DNA of 64,000 nt from an uncultured Ignavibacteria bacterium (lineage in GTDB: Bacteria > Bacteroidota > Ignavibacteria > Tepidaquicellales > OLB5), in NCBI GenBank assembly GCA_937873695.1, contig CALMYL010000020.1, forward strand, positions 124,001 to 188,000, given 5' to 3'. The position numbers and the translations under genes were made by a program. Position 1 is the stretch's first letter. Every line of letters begins with the position of its first letter. The notes beneath the pieces were generated by a model. It worked only from the letters and a program-made list of their open reading frames with translations, did no database searches and had not been told where the DNA came from. Shown here piece by piece: positions 1-8,058 of the stretch.

Positions 1-324
1 CCAGTAACTTGCGCTGTGTACTACATACTTCGCGCCAATTGTGGTCTGCCGGTCAAGCTCTTCTGCCCATCTCTTGATCTCATTTTCTGACCTTGTCAGC
101 ATGTTGAGGCAGATAGTCTTTGTACCCGGATTCCAGTAATCATTAGCTTTTTCTTTTTCCGATGCCCAGTAATTTATACCGTCTTCGGCCGACTGTATTC
201 CCTGCATAATTACCGGTGAATCTTCCGGCGCATCCACACCCTGTGCGCTTATATCCTGAGCGCAAGCGAAGGATCCCATCAATAGGACCAGAAGCATATA
301 TATTTTTGTTCTCAAATTTGCCAT
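1..324 (-). CDS. Secreted phage-arm protein, 3' end cut by window edge
   Basis: An open frame from ATG at 324 runs without a stop off the left edge (108 codons visible). The N-terminus is a signal peptide: basic start (MANLRTK), hydrophobic core, then SFACAQ, with a likely signal peptidase I cut after ACA. The mature part has several tryptophans (INYWASEKE, NDYWNPGTK, IKRWAEELD) and matches no family I recognise. It is one of four genes here with almost the same signal peptide (others start at 2710, 3211 and 3824). The signal-peptide codons contain the covarying hairpin repeat at 253-274. Role unknown; a late or moron gene of the prophage by position. Confidence 0.75.
   Translation of the reverse strand, partial: MANLRTKIYMLLVLLMGSFACAQDISAQGVDAPEDSPVIMQGIQSAEDGINYWASEKEKANDYWNPGTKTICLNMLTRSENEIKRWAEELDRQTTIGAKYVVHSASYW
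253..274. repeat. Covarying hairpin repeat inside a signal-peptide coding region
   Basis: Arms ATCCT/AGGAT close around a GCGCAAGCG core. The same core occurs at 2642-2663 and 3149-3170 with arms ACTCT/AGAGT, so both arms change together. Confidence 0.7.
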
Positions 325-361
325 GTGCCAACCGCCTCCTCAAGCGGGTATAAATATATTC

Positions 362-616
362 TTAAATTATTTTTACTATCAAAGCTACAATGCCGCCCGC
401 TATCAAACTGATAACCGAAGAATACACTACAACTTTTGTGCGTATCTCAGTCTTAAATTCTTCTATTGTGCGCAGCCGGTTTTCATGATCCGCGAATTTT
501 TCGTTTCCTGATTTCAATTCTTTCTGTACGTTATTTACTTTTTCGTCCATCCTGATAATAAGGTCCCGTAGTTCGCGCATTTCTTTTTTGAATTCCTCTG
601 TCTCTGCTTTAGTCAT
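362..616 (-). CDS. Coiled-coil protein with C-terminal membrane segment, holin-like
   Basis: 84 residues. Residues 1-58 are charged and heptad-like (EEFKKEMRELRDLIIRMDE). The C-terminus (about 62-84) is one hydrophobic helix, VVVYSSVISLIAGGIVALIV. This layout is typical of small phage XhlA/holin-type or tail-associated membrane proteins. It lies among the secreted late genes of the prophage. A lysis role is inferred from layout and place only; no endolysin gene is visible in the window. Confidence 0.6.
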   Translation of the reverse strand: MTKAETEEFKKEMRELRDLIIRMDEKVNNVQKELKSGNEKFADHENRLRTIEEFKTEIRTKVVVYSSVISLIAGGIVALIVKII

Positions 617-640
617 TCAGTTTTAGCCTTTATTATTATT

Positions 641-2710
641 TTACCTCGGTGGTACTATTTCATTTATGTTTGAAATATTCTTACCATACACACCCTCAAA
701 ATCACCCATCATAAAATAACGGATCGAGGCGGTCTGGTTATTGCAGATCACAAATCCTTCCGGCCGCATATCCCCGCCGTGAAATGATGTTATATTTGTG
801 CCATCATACACAAACCCTGAACGCGCTATATGCCCGTTAATCCGGGTAAACTGACCTATACCGTATAAATGATTGTAGGTACTGTCAACAACCATTTCAA
901 TTATATCTGCCTGCTGTGTGCCCATTGTGAAATCAGCCACTGCCGTAAAATTTGTACCATCAAACTTTACAAGATTCTTGCAGGCTACACCGTTCGCGCT
1001 GTCAAAAAAGCCACCTATGTAAAGCTCATTTTTGTACACTGCGAAACAATAAATATTACCTACTGCGCCGGTATTCAGTTTAAACCCTCTGCCGGTTGCT
1101 GCGAATGTAGAGCCGGTCCACTTACCGAAACTGTTGACTGTTACACCGTTCGCGCTTTCAAATAAACCGCCTACGTAAATATTCCCTTGGAATTTCACAA
1201 CATCAAAAACCAGTCCGCTGGTACCTGTACCAAATGAACGCCACTCACCGCCCCTGGCTATCCTGCCGATATTATTCAATGTCGTTCCGCCTGACGCTGT
1301 GAATGACCCTGTTAAATAACAGGTATCATCTATTACGCGGACGCGCACACCAACGCCGTTAATCCCGCTATCAAGCGAGTTCCAGTTTGTTCCATCCCAT
1401 CTGCCTGTACCTCTTGTTAATGCCACACCGTTAAAGCTGGTATGACTTCCGGCTACAACCAAAGAGCTATCCCATTGCGCGCAGCCGTGTATGCCCGTAC
1501 TTGGCATTTGTGAGTTCTTAAATGAACTCCATATGCCTGTATTGATGTTATACTTTGCGATATAAAATGCGCTGTCACCCATTGCTACAGGATTACTTTG
1601 GTTTATGGTGTTGAATGTACCCGCTACTACAACAAATGTGCTCTCACCCTGTCCCGTAAAATTTGTTCTGTAAACACATTCACCGTTGGTATAGCTTTCC
1701 GTGTTCATCGCTGAACCTATGGCGATGCCGTAAGTCCTTACGCCATATCCTAACGGCACTATCCAGCTTGGAGCCGTGCCCGTGTTTACCCATAACGGAT
1801 CTTTGGGATCGTTACTCGGATATAGCCCTAGTGTCATGTGCGGACTTACAAGCATTGATTCTACCTGACTGTAGCCCGACCTGTCAAAATCATACCACCC
1901 TTTCACATAACTGCCGTTTGATGTAACATTGCAGTATAAATTCTGCCCGAACCCCGGGTACTGAAAAGTATAAGTTGTGTCTCTGCCGCCTGAATATCGT
2001 GTTATTACATGATTTCTTTGACCACCGTAAAAATATGTTCCGGCACTCATGCCTGTATCAGCTACCGTGTTCAATGCACCCCACACACCAAGCGCGAATG
2101 AATATGAATGCGCTGATGCTGAATGCGTATAGCTCGTATTATGAACCTGCCTTACACCATCAACATACGCGTCAAGTGTTGTCGAAGATTTCCAGTAATA
2201 TATGTCATAAGTTTTCCATGTTGTATCATTGCTTGCGACTGTATCAATGGCACTGTATCCCTTGCCTGACATATACCACTCGACCATCCATGCGCCAAGG
2301 TTATTCCCTATTGTAACGAACCAGCCTGCCCCGCCATTAAACTTTCCAAAAACGTGCCTGCCGGTTGCCTTGAAGTAAACCTCAAAATGTACGTGAAAAC
2401 TGTCTGTGGTCGCATTAACCAACCCCAAGCCGTACTGCGTATCATTACTTCCCATGTGCTTTACAAACTGCCCGCGCGCTGATGGCGCGCCCGCAAAATA
2501 TAAATAACTCGAAGTGAACGGCGTAAGCGGCGCCTGTGTGGTATCAATGGCAAATGTTGGCAGCGGATATGATCCCGAGCTATGCCTCACCGCATACGAA
2601 TGGTCACTCCACCCATACCACGGGTCAAACTGCGCATACATACTCTGAGCGCAAGCGAAGAGTCCCATCAATAGTACTATTACCCGTAATGTCAGCTTCT
2701 TATTGTTCAT
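641..2710 (-). CDS. Large secreted phage protein: LamG-like domain plus kelch/propeller-like repeats
   Basis: 689 residues. A signal peptide (VLLMGLFACAQS) precedes a region of about residues 60-210 that resembles a concanavalin/LamG fold (YGLGLVNATTDSFHVHFEVY, LDAYVDGVRQ). The C-terminal half has about six repeats of the form 'YVGG.F..ANGV..N...KW.G..F'. The same repeat type fills the host T9SS protein at 52492-54057. There is no T9SS sorting tail. In a phage late region it could be a receptor-binding or tail-fibre-like protein, but tail fibres normally lack signal peptides, so a secreted moron product is also possible. Start at ATG 2710. Confidence 0.7.
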   Translation of the reverse strand: MNNKKLTLRVIVLLMGLFACAQSMYAQFDPWYGWSDHSYAVRHSSGSYPLPTFAIDTTQAPLTPFTSSYLYFAGAPSARGQFVKHMGSNDTQYGLGLVNATTDSFHVHFEVYFKATGRHVFGKFNGGAGWFVTIGNNLGAWMVEWYMSGKGYSAIDTVASNDTTWKTYDIYYWKSSTTLDAYVDGVRQVHNTSYTHSASAHSYSFALGVWGALNTVADTGMSAGTYFYGGQRNHVITRYSGGRDTTYTFQYPGFGQNLYCNVTSNGSYVKGWYDFDRSGYSQVESMLVSPHMTLGLYPSNDPKDPLWVNTGTAPSWIVPLGYGVRTYGIAIGSAMNTESYTNGECVYRTNFTGQGESTFVVVAGTFNTINQSNPVAMGDSAFYIAKYNINTGIWSSFKNSQMPSTGIHGCAQWDSSLVVAGSHTSFNGVALTRGTGRWDGTNWNSLDSGINGVGVRVRVIDDTCYLTGSFTASGGTTLNNIGRIARGGEWRSFGTGTSGLVFDVVKFQGNIYVGGLFESANGVTVNSFGKWTGSTFAATGRGFKLNTGAVGNIYCFAVYKNELYIGGFFDSANGVACKNLVKFDGTNFTAVADFTMGTQQADIIEMVVDSTYNHLYGIGQFTRINGHIARSGFVYDGTNITSFHGGDMRPEGFVICNNQTASIRYFMMGDFEGVYGKNISNINEIVPPR
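2642..2663. repeat. Covarying hairpin repeat in signal-peptide codons
   Basis: Arms ACTCT/AGAGT with the GCGCAAGCG core, encoding GLFACAQS of the 641-2710 protein. The identical 22 bases recur at 3149-3170 in the next gene. Confidence 0.7.
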
Positions 2711-2737
2711 TGCTCATTGATAATTGTTAATTGTATC

Positions 2738-3211
2738 TTACCTCTTAAATCCCCGAATCTTCAAATACGCTTTTCTGCCTGTATTATACACGGCATTCAC
2801 AATTACAAAATACATGTTCTCGGGATTCGGGTAATATGCCCACAGCTCTTTGCTCTCACCCGGCGGAATAATTATCAGCTGATAAAGCGTGTCGTTCTGC
2901 AGTGATTTGCCGGTATCATTCAGCACCTTAAATCTCATCGCCGTAGTATCCGCTTTCACTGTATCACTGTTGTATATCAGTTCATTTGATATATGGAATA
3001 TCTTGATCGAATCAGTCAGCGTAGCGTGCGGATTCTCAACCGATATTCTGAACAGGTCATATGCTCCGGCGCTGAGCTTAAACTTGGTGATGTACGTGCT
3101 GTCATTTGCTTCAAGTATCTTCGCGTCAGAAAAACCATCCTGCCCAAAACTCTGAGCGCAAGCGAAGAGTCCCATCAACAGTACCAAAATTATTCTACTT
3201 TTTATCTTCAT
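2738..3211 (-). CDS. Small secreted phage-arm protein, unknown function
   Basis: 157 residues with the shared signal peptide (LVLLMGLFACAQSFGQ). The mature part reads as a beta-rich single domain (FKLSAGAYDLFRISVENP, YQLIIIPPGESKELWAYYP), perhaps a decoration or attachment domain. No family recognised. Same orientation as, and 27 bp from, the 641-2710 gene. The start at ATG 3211 has a weak upstream AGAGA. Confidence 0.65.
   Translation of the reverse strand: MKIKSRIILVLLMGLFACAQSFGQDGFSDAKILEANDSTYITKFKLSAGAYDLFRISVENPHATLTDSIKIFHISNELIYNSDTVKADTTAMRFKVLNDTGKSLQNDTLYQLIIIPPGESKELWAYYPNPENMYFVIVNAVYNTGRKAYLKIRGFKR
3149..3170. repeat. Covarying hairpin repeat in signal-peptide codons
   Basis: Identical to the copy at 2642-2663, including the CCCATCAA on its 3' side, which suggests duplication of the whole signal-peptide coding block. 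Confidence 0.7.
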
Positions 3212-3224
3212 GTTGTCTCTCTTT

Positions 3225-3338
3225 TAGTAGGCGGCAGGGTTTGCCCGCCGCTCTTAAATTCCAAGCAAAGTATCTCCCCCTTACCAAGGGGGAGTGCCTT
3301 GCTGCCACCCGGTGGCAGAAAGGCGAGGGGGTCGTACC
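3225..3338. repeat. Cluster of three short palindromes between phage genes
   Basis: Three adjacent inverted repeats fill the gap: GGCGG/CCGCC around 3231-3253, CTCCCCCTT/AAGGGGGAG around 3273-3293, and CTGCCACC/GGTGGCAG around 3302-3318. Similar blocks sit at 7945-7990, 16415-16458, 30275-30335 and 39479-39582. No ORF of interest. Confidence 0.55.
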
Positions 3339-3824
3339 CTACGGTTTCCTGTACAGTACCACCCTGAAATACACTTTCACATCTTCGCGGTTGCCTGTTA
3401 ACCCCTGCACTATCGCGCCAAGATACCTTACAGGCAGTCCGTTCCATTTAATTGTGACTGTGTCATTCACCGGCTTATTGGTATATACTCCGGTTGTATC
3501 CCACTGCTGCGATAAGTTCCAGTATGTCGTGTCCTTCGTATTGTAGTTTGAAAAATACGTTGTCACCTGGAAGTTCCTTGTTGTGCCTGTTGCTTTCCAT
3601 GATACCATTGCCAGGTAATCAGCGTATGGCAGAATATTCATCAGCCCGAACTGGTACTTTGCCAGCGAGTCAGCCGCGAAGCTGATAGTACCTTCTACCA
3701 CACTGCAGCTGTTGACAGTAGGTGTGCTCTGTGTGATGCTTACCTGTGTCTGCGCTTCCGGTTTCTGCGCGGAAGCAAAGAGCCCCATCATCACCACTGC
3801 TATTACTAAAAGTCTTTTTAACAT
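3339..3824 (-). CDS. Small secreted phage-arm protein, unknown function
   Basis: 161 residues. The signal peptide VVMMGLFASAQ has Ser where the paralogous leaders have Cys, which supports an A-x-A signal peptidase I site over a lipobox for the whole set. The mature part is beta-rich (TTYFSNYNTKDTTYWNLSQQ, KVYFRVVLYRKP). No family recognised. It lies directly downstream of the virion neck genes (3874-5483), so it ends the recognisable structural block. Confidence 0.65.
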   Translation of the reverse strand: MLKRLLVIAVVMMGLFASAQKPEAQTQVSITQSTPTVNSCSVVEGTISFAADSLAKYQFGLMNILPYADYLAMVSWKATGTTRNFQVTTYFSNYNTKDTTYWNLSQQWDTTGVYTNKPVNDTVTIKWNGLPVRYLGAIVQGLTGNREDVKVYFRVVLYRKP

Positions 3825-3873
3825 TTTTCGATCTCCTTTTGTTTTATGTTTCTTGTTAAACTGTAAATTTCAA

Positions 3874-4347
3874 TTACCCTAAGAAGTAAACCGCCTTTAC
3901 CGGTACTGTCAGCATCAGTGCGGGAGTCGAATCTATCTCCACAAAGTTCAGATCGCCCGGCTCAAAACTCATTCCCGCTATCATAACTGCCTTACCGTCC
4001 TCTTCAAACTTCGGCGCAGCTGTAACGCACGCCGCTATGTAATTCTGTATCTCATCCATCCTGCTCATTATCTCAGCCTTGGCAGCCCTGTAATCAGCCC
4101 TTTTCATATCCTTAAGGTTTTCAGTCTTTATAATAAGACTCATCATATACTCGCCGTTTTTCTGCAGGTGTGTCCCGTCGCCAAATGAACCCGATGTACC
4201 GTAAGGCTTATCATCTTCAACCAGCAGCGCGGGATAATTCTCAACCGTCAGCAGACTCGTTTCGCTGATATGCTTAAGCCAGTTAAAACTGTTCGGCTCT
4301 TCCATCTCAGGCTCTATCTTCGCAATTATATATCTCTGTGGATCCAT
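3874..4347 (-). CDS. Phage neck/tail-terminator-like protein
   Basis: 157 residues, no signal peptide. It follows the HK97-gp10-like gene (4435-4998) in the order expected for connector, neck and tail-terminator genes. Length and place fit a tail-terminator or Mu gp37-like protein. The sequence alone (EPMEEPNSFNWLKHI start region, VPVKAVYFLG end) does not prove this. Start ATG 4347. Confidence 0.55.
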   Translation of the reverse strand: MDPQRYIIAKIEPEMEEPNSFNWLKHISETSLLTVENYPALLVEDDKPYGTSGSFGDGTHLQKNGEYMMSLIIKTENLKDMKRADYRAAKAEIMSRMDEIQNYIAACVTAAPKFEEDGKAVMIAGMSFEPGDLNFVEIDSTPALMLTVPVKAVYFLG

Positions 4348-4353
4348 TTCCCA

Positions 4354-4375
4354 ACCCTGAGCGCAGCGAATGGGT
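4354..4375. repeat. Covarying hairpin repeat, intergenic
   Basis: Arms ACCC/GGGT around GAGCGCAGCG, just upstream of the 3874-4347 start. Same core as the signal-peptide copies, but in non-coding DNA. Confidence 0.6.
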
Positions 4376-4434
4376 CTCGTCCGGTACGCCTTAATTTATT
4401 TTCCTTTATTACCTGCAACCTGTAACTTGTAACT

Positions 4435-4998
4435 TTACACTTTCATCTTCGCCATCTCTGCCATCAAAAATCCCCTGTTCAGATTCAGCGCCGTTCTTAA
4501 AAATGGCAGTCCCGTTGTACCTTTCCTGGCGATCTTTCTGGCAATCGCAAGCGCGATGCCTTTTGATTCTGCCCACCTGTCCATTGCGCGCCGTCTCTTT
4601 ACTCCGCTGCCTCTTATAACCGTATTCCTGATAGCCGCAAGTCTTACACCGCCTTTTGTTCCCTCGCGGTTAGATGTCAGCCCTTTCAGGAGTACCCACC
4701 TCTGCAGCGGTTCAATTGGTGGAAAGTGCGGCTTCGTTCCCTCATGCCTGTATATGGCATACGGCACATTCGCGCCGGTACCAACCACACCTATTATCTT
4801 GCCGATCTCTTTTGTTACCTGGTAACGCAGACTCTTAAGCATCTCTAAGGAAGCGTAAGCTTTCCCCTTTCTTATCTCTGCGTCTGCGTCCGTCCGGACT
4901 TTTTCAAGGAACGTTCTTAAATGCTTTTCAACTTCCGCCTCAATAGCCTTAGTCGCTTTGCCAATGTTGACCTTTATTTCATTAGTATTCTTTGCCAC
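4435..4998 (-). CDS. HK97-gp10-like neck / head-tail joining protein
   Basis: 187 residues. YAIYRHEGTKPHFPP and the C-terminal GTTGLPFLRTAL are typical of the HK97 gp10-type tail-completion family ('Y....E.GT......PF..PA'). The N-terminal region is charged and helical. It acts at the head-tail junction of the virion. Basic overall. It sits between a gp36/DUF1320-like connector gene and a terminator-like gene, the usual order. Confidence 0.7.
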   Translation of the reverse strand: MAKNTNEIKVNIGKATKAIEAEVEKHLRTFLEKVRTDADAEIRKGKAYASLEMLKSLRYQVTKEIGKIIGVVGTGANVPYAIYRHEGTKPHFPPIEPLQRWVLLKGLTSNREGTKGGVRLAAIRNTVIRGSGVKRRRAMDRWAESKGIALAIARKIARKGTTGLPFLRTALNLNRGFLMAEMAKMKV

Positions 4999-5018
4999 GT
5001 CTCATCTAGCCTTTTCGC

Positions 5019-5483
5019 TTACACATCATCTTCACTTACAAGCGCCGCGAAACTCAATCCCGGTGTTATAAGTATATCAGGATTTTCATCCTCATCAGTA
5101 TCAACAGTTTTTGCGTATGGCTTCAAAAGCTTTTCAGCCTGATCTTTATGCCTCTGTATAATGGTATTAATATCAAGCTCGCTTACATTCTCTTTTCTGC
5201 CGTCACCAACACCGCGCGCTTTTGTAATACCGTCACCTGATGTAGATATGTTAAGCCCGGGGATAAGATAATAAAGCACAAATCTCGCTTCGGCTGTGAG
5301 TACATTTTTATAACTGTCATCGTCAACGCCAAGCGCATAGATCTCTTCATACTTAGCTTCGCCAATACGGTCAATAACATCAGCCTTAGCCTCAGGCAAA
5401 TAAGCTTCTATGACAGCCTGCTTAACCTTATCACCAAGATTGCCGATCTTCTGCACATCTTCATATGTCGCAAAGTAGCTCAC
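5019..5483 (-). CDS. Head-tail connector, Mu gp36 (DUF1320)-like
   Basis: 154 residues. The start MSYFATYEDVQKIGN and the mostly helical body with KADVIDRIGEAKYEEIY resemble DUF1320/gp6-type connector proteins, which begin with a short 'Y.t..dl......' helix. It is the second gene after the capsid gene, with the tRNA-Met between. Family assignment rests on pattern and position. Confidence 0.6.
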   Translation of the reverse strand: MSYFATYEDVQKIGNLGDKVKQAVIEAYLPEAKADVIDRIGEAKYEEIYALGVDDDSYKNVLTAEARFVLYYLIPGLNISTSGDGITKARGVGDGRKENVSELDINTIIQRHKDQAEKLLKPYAKTVDTDEDENPDILITPGLSFAALVSEDDV

Positions 5484-5606
5484 GAGAAAATACTCCGTAT
5501 TTTCGAAGTCCCGCTGAAAGCGGGATCATCATAAATTAAGCAGAAGGATCCCATTCGGGTAACCTTTTTACGCGCTGTTATTTTTGTCTTTTGATTTTTC
5601 ACTTTG

Positions 5607-5678
5607 TTGCGCAGGGAAGAATCGAACTTCCGTGTTCCAGCTTATGAGGCTGGCGAGATACCACTTCTCTACCGCGCA
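5607..5678 (-). tRNA. tRNA-Met (anticodon CAT), phage-borne
   Basis: Read on the minus strand: 7-bp acceptor (TGCGCGG/CTGCGCA with one G-T), TA linker, D stem GAGA/TCTC, anticodon stem CCAGC/GCTGG around CTCATAA, 5-base variable loop, T stem GGAAG/CTTCC around TTCGATT, discriminator A. CCA is not encoded. It could act as tRNA-Met or, if lysidine-modified, as tRNA-Ile(CAU). It lies in the structural operon between capsid and connector genes, co-oriented with both. Confidence 0.93.
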
Positions 5679-5748
5679 ATGTTGCCGGGTTACTTTATTG
5701 GAGGCTCAATTTCACCCGGCTATTCTGCTATGCAATTTTTTAAAAGAA

Positions 5749-6657
5749 CTAGTTTCTTGTCGCTATTACCAATGACTTTGAGTAGCCGTAGTTAGCGTCT
5801 ATCTCAGCCTTCGGCGTGTACTCAATGATACCGCCTTTCTTTCTTTCCTGTACCTGCCTGCCGATGTACATATTCAATCCAAAACCAACGTGCAGGTTTT
5901 TAGGGTTACAGAGTACGATCTCAGTTGAAGGCACTGCGAACAAAGGCCTGCAGTTCACGCCGTTTGATACCAGCGGCTGCGTGGAAAGCATGTCGCCAAG
6001 TCCTGTAGCCTTACCGGTTAACTCCCTGCGGTACTTTGTATAGTTAGCAAACGAAAGATAAAATTTAAGGCTCTGAGGATCAGCTTTGTACTTATCCGGC
6101 AGAGTATCCCATATCGCGTCAAGCACATCAGTGATCTTATCATTTTCAACAAAACCGCCGTCCAGTTTATTGGTATTATCGTCAGCCTTGGCTCTCACTA
6201 TATAACCGTCTACCAGTTTTAAGAACGGATCGCCCACCTCCGCCTTGTCGCCGTTCCATGCAAGGTCAACTACATCACGGCTGAATAAACCCATGAACTT
6301 GCTGGTGATGGTCTGCTCGGCGCCGCCCTTTTCAATGTTCTTCCTCAGGAACTTCATTGAAATATCGAACGGCCTTGCGACTTCAACCGGGGTCAAAGTC
6401 CTGCGCGGTATCGATACCACGTTCAGATCGGTTATGTCGGTATCTTCGGTTACGCCTGTTAGACCCCTTGTGTCCGCGTCCAGCGCGTCCATATTCAGCG
6501 TACCGGAAATATCGGTCTCTACCGATATTTCGCTAAGGAAGTCGTTCTCATCAACCATTGTATCTATAAAAGCTGAAAGCTCCTGCGGTGATACCTGCCC
6601 GCCTGTGCCTGTAGTTATTGTAGCTTTTATCAGCTCAATAATTTCTTCATTCTTCAT
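5749..6657 (-). CDS. Major capsid protein, HK97-fold
   Basis: About 302 residues from ATG 6657, which has GGAG about 9 bases upstream; an in-frame ATG nine codons earlier has no such site. It reads as a phage major capsid protein: N-terminal helix, E-loop-like region (DFLSEISVETDISGTLNMDA), and a C-terminal domain with FAVPSTEIVLCNPKNLHVGF and GIIEYTPKAEIDANYGYSKS, typical of the Mu/P2-like capsid end. It follows the protease-scaffold gene, as in Mu. Confidence 0.8.
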   Translation of the reverse strand: MKNEEIIELIKATITTGTGGQVSPQELSAFIDTMVDENDFLSEISVETDISGTLNMDALDADTRGLTGVTEDTDITDLNVVSIPRRTLTPVEVARPFDISMKFLRKNIEKGGAEQTITSKFMGLFSRDVVDLAWNGDKAEVGDPFLKLVDGYIVRAKADDNTNKLDGGFVENDKITDVLDAIWDTLPDKYKADPQSLKFYLSFANYTKYRRELTGKATGLGDMLSTQPLVSNGVNCRPLFAVPSTEIVLCNPKNLHVGFGLNMYIGRQVQERKKGGIIEYTPKAEIDANYGYSKSLVIATRN

Positions 6658-6735
6658 TCTTAAAGCTCCTTTGGTCCCACCCATGGCGGGAGCAGTTAAA
6701 TTTTTATAATAGTTTTTTTCGCTTTGCCGGTTAAC

Positions 6736-6930
6736 TTACCTTAAAAAAGGTAAACCCTTTTTCACTTCATCTGCAGGCTTCTGATCTTCAACCTGCTGCG
6801 AACCTTTGGATTTCTCCAACGCAGCATTCGCTTCATCAAGCTTCTTCTGAAGCTCTGCCTTTTCATCTTCTGATTTTTTTACGGCATCAGCTACCGCTTT
6901 TTCATGATCTTCCTTTGTGATGTTTTCCAT
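6736..6930 (-). CDS. Possible nested scaffold protein within the protease gene
   Basis: In-frame ATG at 6930 (MENITKEDHE) opens a 64-residue, highly charged coiled-coil segment ending in KKGLPFLR. Mu and lambda make the scaffold from an internal start in the protease gene; by analogy this may be one. No clear ribosome site is visible, so this is a suggestion. Confidence 0.3.
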   Translation of the reverse strand: MENITKEDHEKAVADAVKKSEDEKAELQKKLDEANAALEKSKGSQQVEDQKPADEVKKGLPFLR

Positions 6931-7842
6931 AGTCGTTTTATTTTTTATTTGTTTATTGATTTCCGCTCTTTTACTTTCCGCTGTTCCGGCTGAATCCATC
7001 AGCGACTGCATCGCGTCCATTGCAGCCTGCAGCTTCTTCATGTTTGAATCACTTATAACCTTGCCGGCCTTAATAACTTCACCCTTTGCAAGATCAATAT
7101 TCTGCGCGTATGCCTTGGCGTCATCCAGCACCTGTATGACAGCCTTTAATTTTTCGTCAATGCTCTTAAACTCATCCCACAGTATATCATACAGCGAGGA
7201 GCTTATAGCGTCAACCACCGTATTCACTTTAAACCTGGTTATCTTTTCATTGAAACCTTTAACTACTTCATTGCTTATAGCTTCATCCTCTTCTGAATCC
7301 AGCCACTTCATCAGCCTGTCAACAAGCTTCTGCTTGGTGCTCTTTGCGACTTCTTCTCTTACCGCATGTCCATATAAAGAGTAACCCGTGTAGGTCCCGT
7401 CTTTAACAGATTTCCATACCTCATCATTATCCACCTTGGAAACCACATACCACGTTCCGGGCTTTTCGTCCTTGAGTATGTCATGCGTTCCTCTCAGGAT
7501 TGCGCACTCAACTATCGTTACATCATCCACCGGGTTAAGATCATGCTGTGTATCAACAGCTTTTCTCGTGTTGCTTTTTGTCATGAATCTATGGCATGCC
7601 TTTTCAACTTCTTCAATATCCATCATATCATCGTGCGCGTCAGCTTCGCCCGGAGCGTAAACAACTCCATAAACTAATCTTTTCTCTTCATCGATCTTTG
7701 CGATCTCGATATGCTTATTGAAACTGAAAGCATCATCTTCATTCACACCCGCTGCCTTGTAAATGAAATTACGCTTGTTAGCGGCTTTATCCACAAACGA
7801 GAGCAATTCGACATCTACATCTTTAAGTTTATACTTTGCCAT
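6736..7842 (-). CDS. Prohead protease (XkdF-like) fused to a scaffold region
   Basis: 368 residues. The N-terminal part (about 1-170) matches the XkdF-type phage serine protease: ELLSFVDKAANKRNF, RLVYGVVYAPGEADAHDDMM, DTQHDLNPVDDVTIVE, GTWYVVSKV, YTGYSLYGHA. The C-terminal 200 residues are coiled coil and charged, as in scaffolds. The product would cut the scaffold during head maturation. An internal ATG at 6930 starts a 64-residue segment that could be made separately. Confidence 0.8.
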   Translation of the reverse strand: MAKYKLKDVDVELLSFVDKAANKRNFIYKAAGVNEDDAFSFNKHIEIAKIDEEKRLVYGVVYAPGEADAHDDMMDIEEVEKACHRFMTKSNTRKAVDTQHDLNPVDDVTIVECAILRGTHDILKDEKPGTWYVVSKVDNDEVWKSVKDGTYTGYSLYGHAVREEVAKSTKQKLVDRLMKWLDSEEDEAISNEVVKGFNEKITRFKVNTVVDAISSSLYDILWDEFKSIDEKLKAVIQVLDDAKAYAQNIDLAKGEVIKAGKVISDSNMKKLQAAMDAMQSLMDSAGTAESKRAEINKQIKNKTTMENITKEDHEKAVADAVKKSEDEKAELQKKLDEANAALEKSKGSQQVEDQKPADEVKKGLPFLR

Positions 7843-8002
7843 TTTTCATTGCCTCTATAATAGAGTTTCAAATAATACCCCAAATATATCAGCAACTAAA
7901 CCTGTAATGTTAGATTGATTTCACAACACAAAAAGCCGTGAGAGTCTCCCCCTTAACAAGGGGCAGTACGGCTTTAGCCGGGAGGGGGTCTGTTATCCAC
8001 AC

Positions 8003-8033
8003 AAAAAAAGGCGGCCACATTGTGACCGCCTTT
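8003..8033 (-). terminator. Rho-independent terminator of the lipoprotein gene
   Basis: On the minus strand, stem GGCGGTCAC/GTGGCCGCC is followed by seven T. It lies 26 bp past the stop of the lipoprotein gene and separates it from the protease-capsid operon. Confidence 0.8.
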
Positions 8034-8058
8034 AAGGCAATACTATTTATCTATTTCC

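Noticed and set aside
143-343. Minus-strand frame of 66 codons at the left edge
   Set aside because: It is out of frame with the signal-peptide gene at 1-324, which fits the neighbouring family far better.
641-700. T9SS sorting tail on the large phage protein
   Set aside because: Its C-terminus ends NINEIVPPR, without the YPNPFNP start or hydrophobic end of sorting domains.
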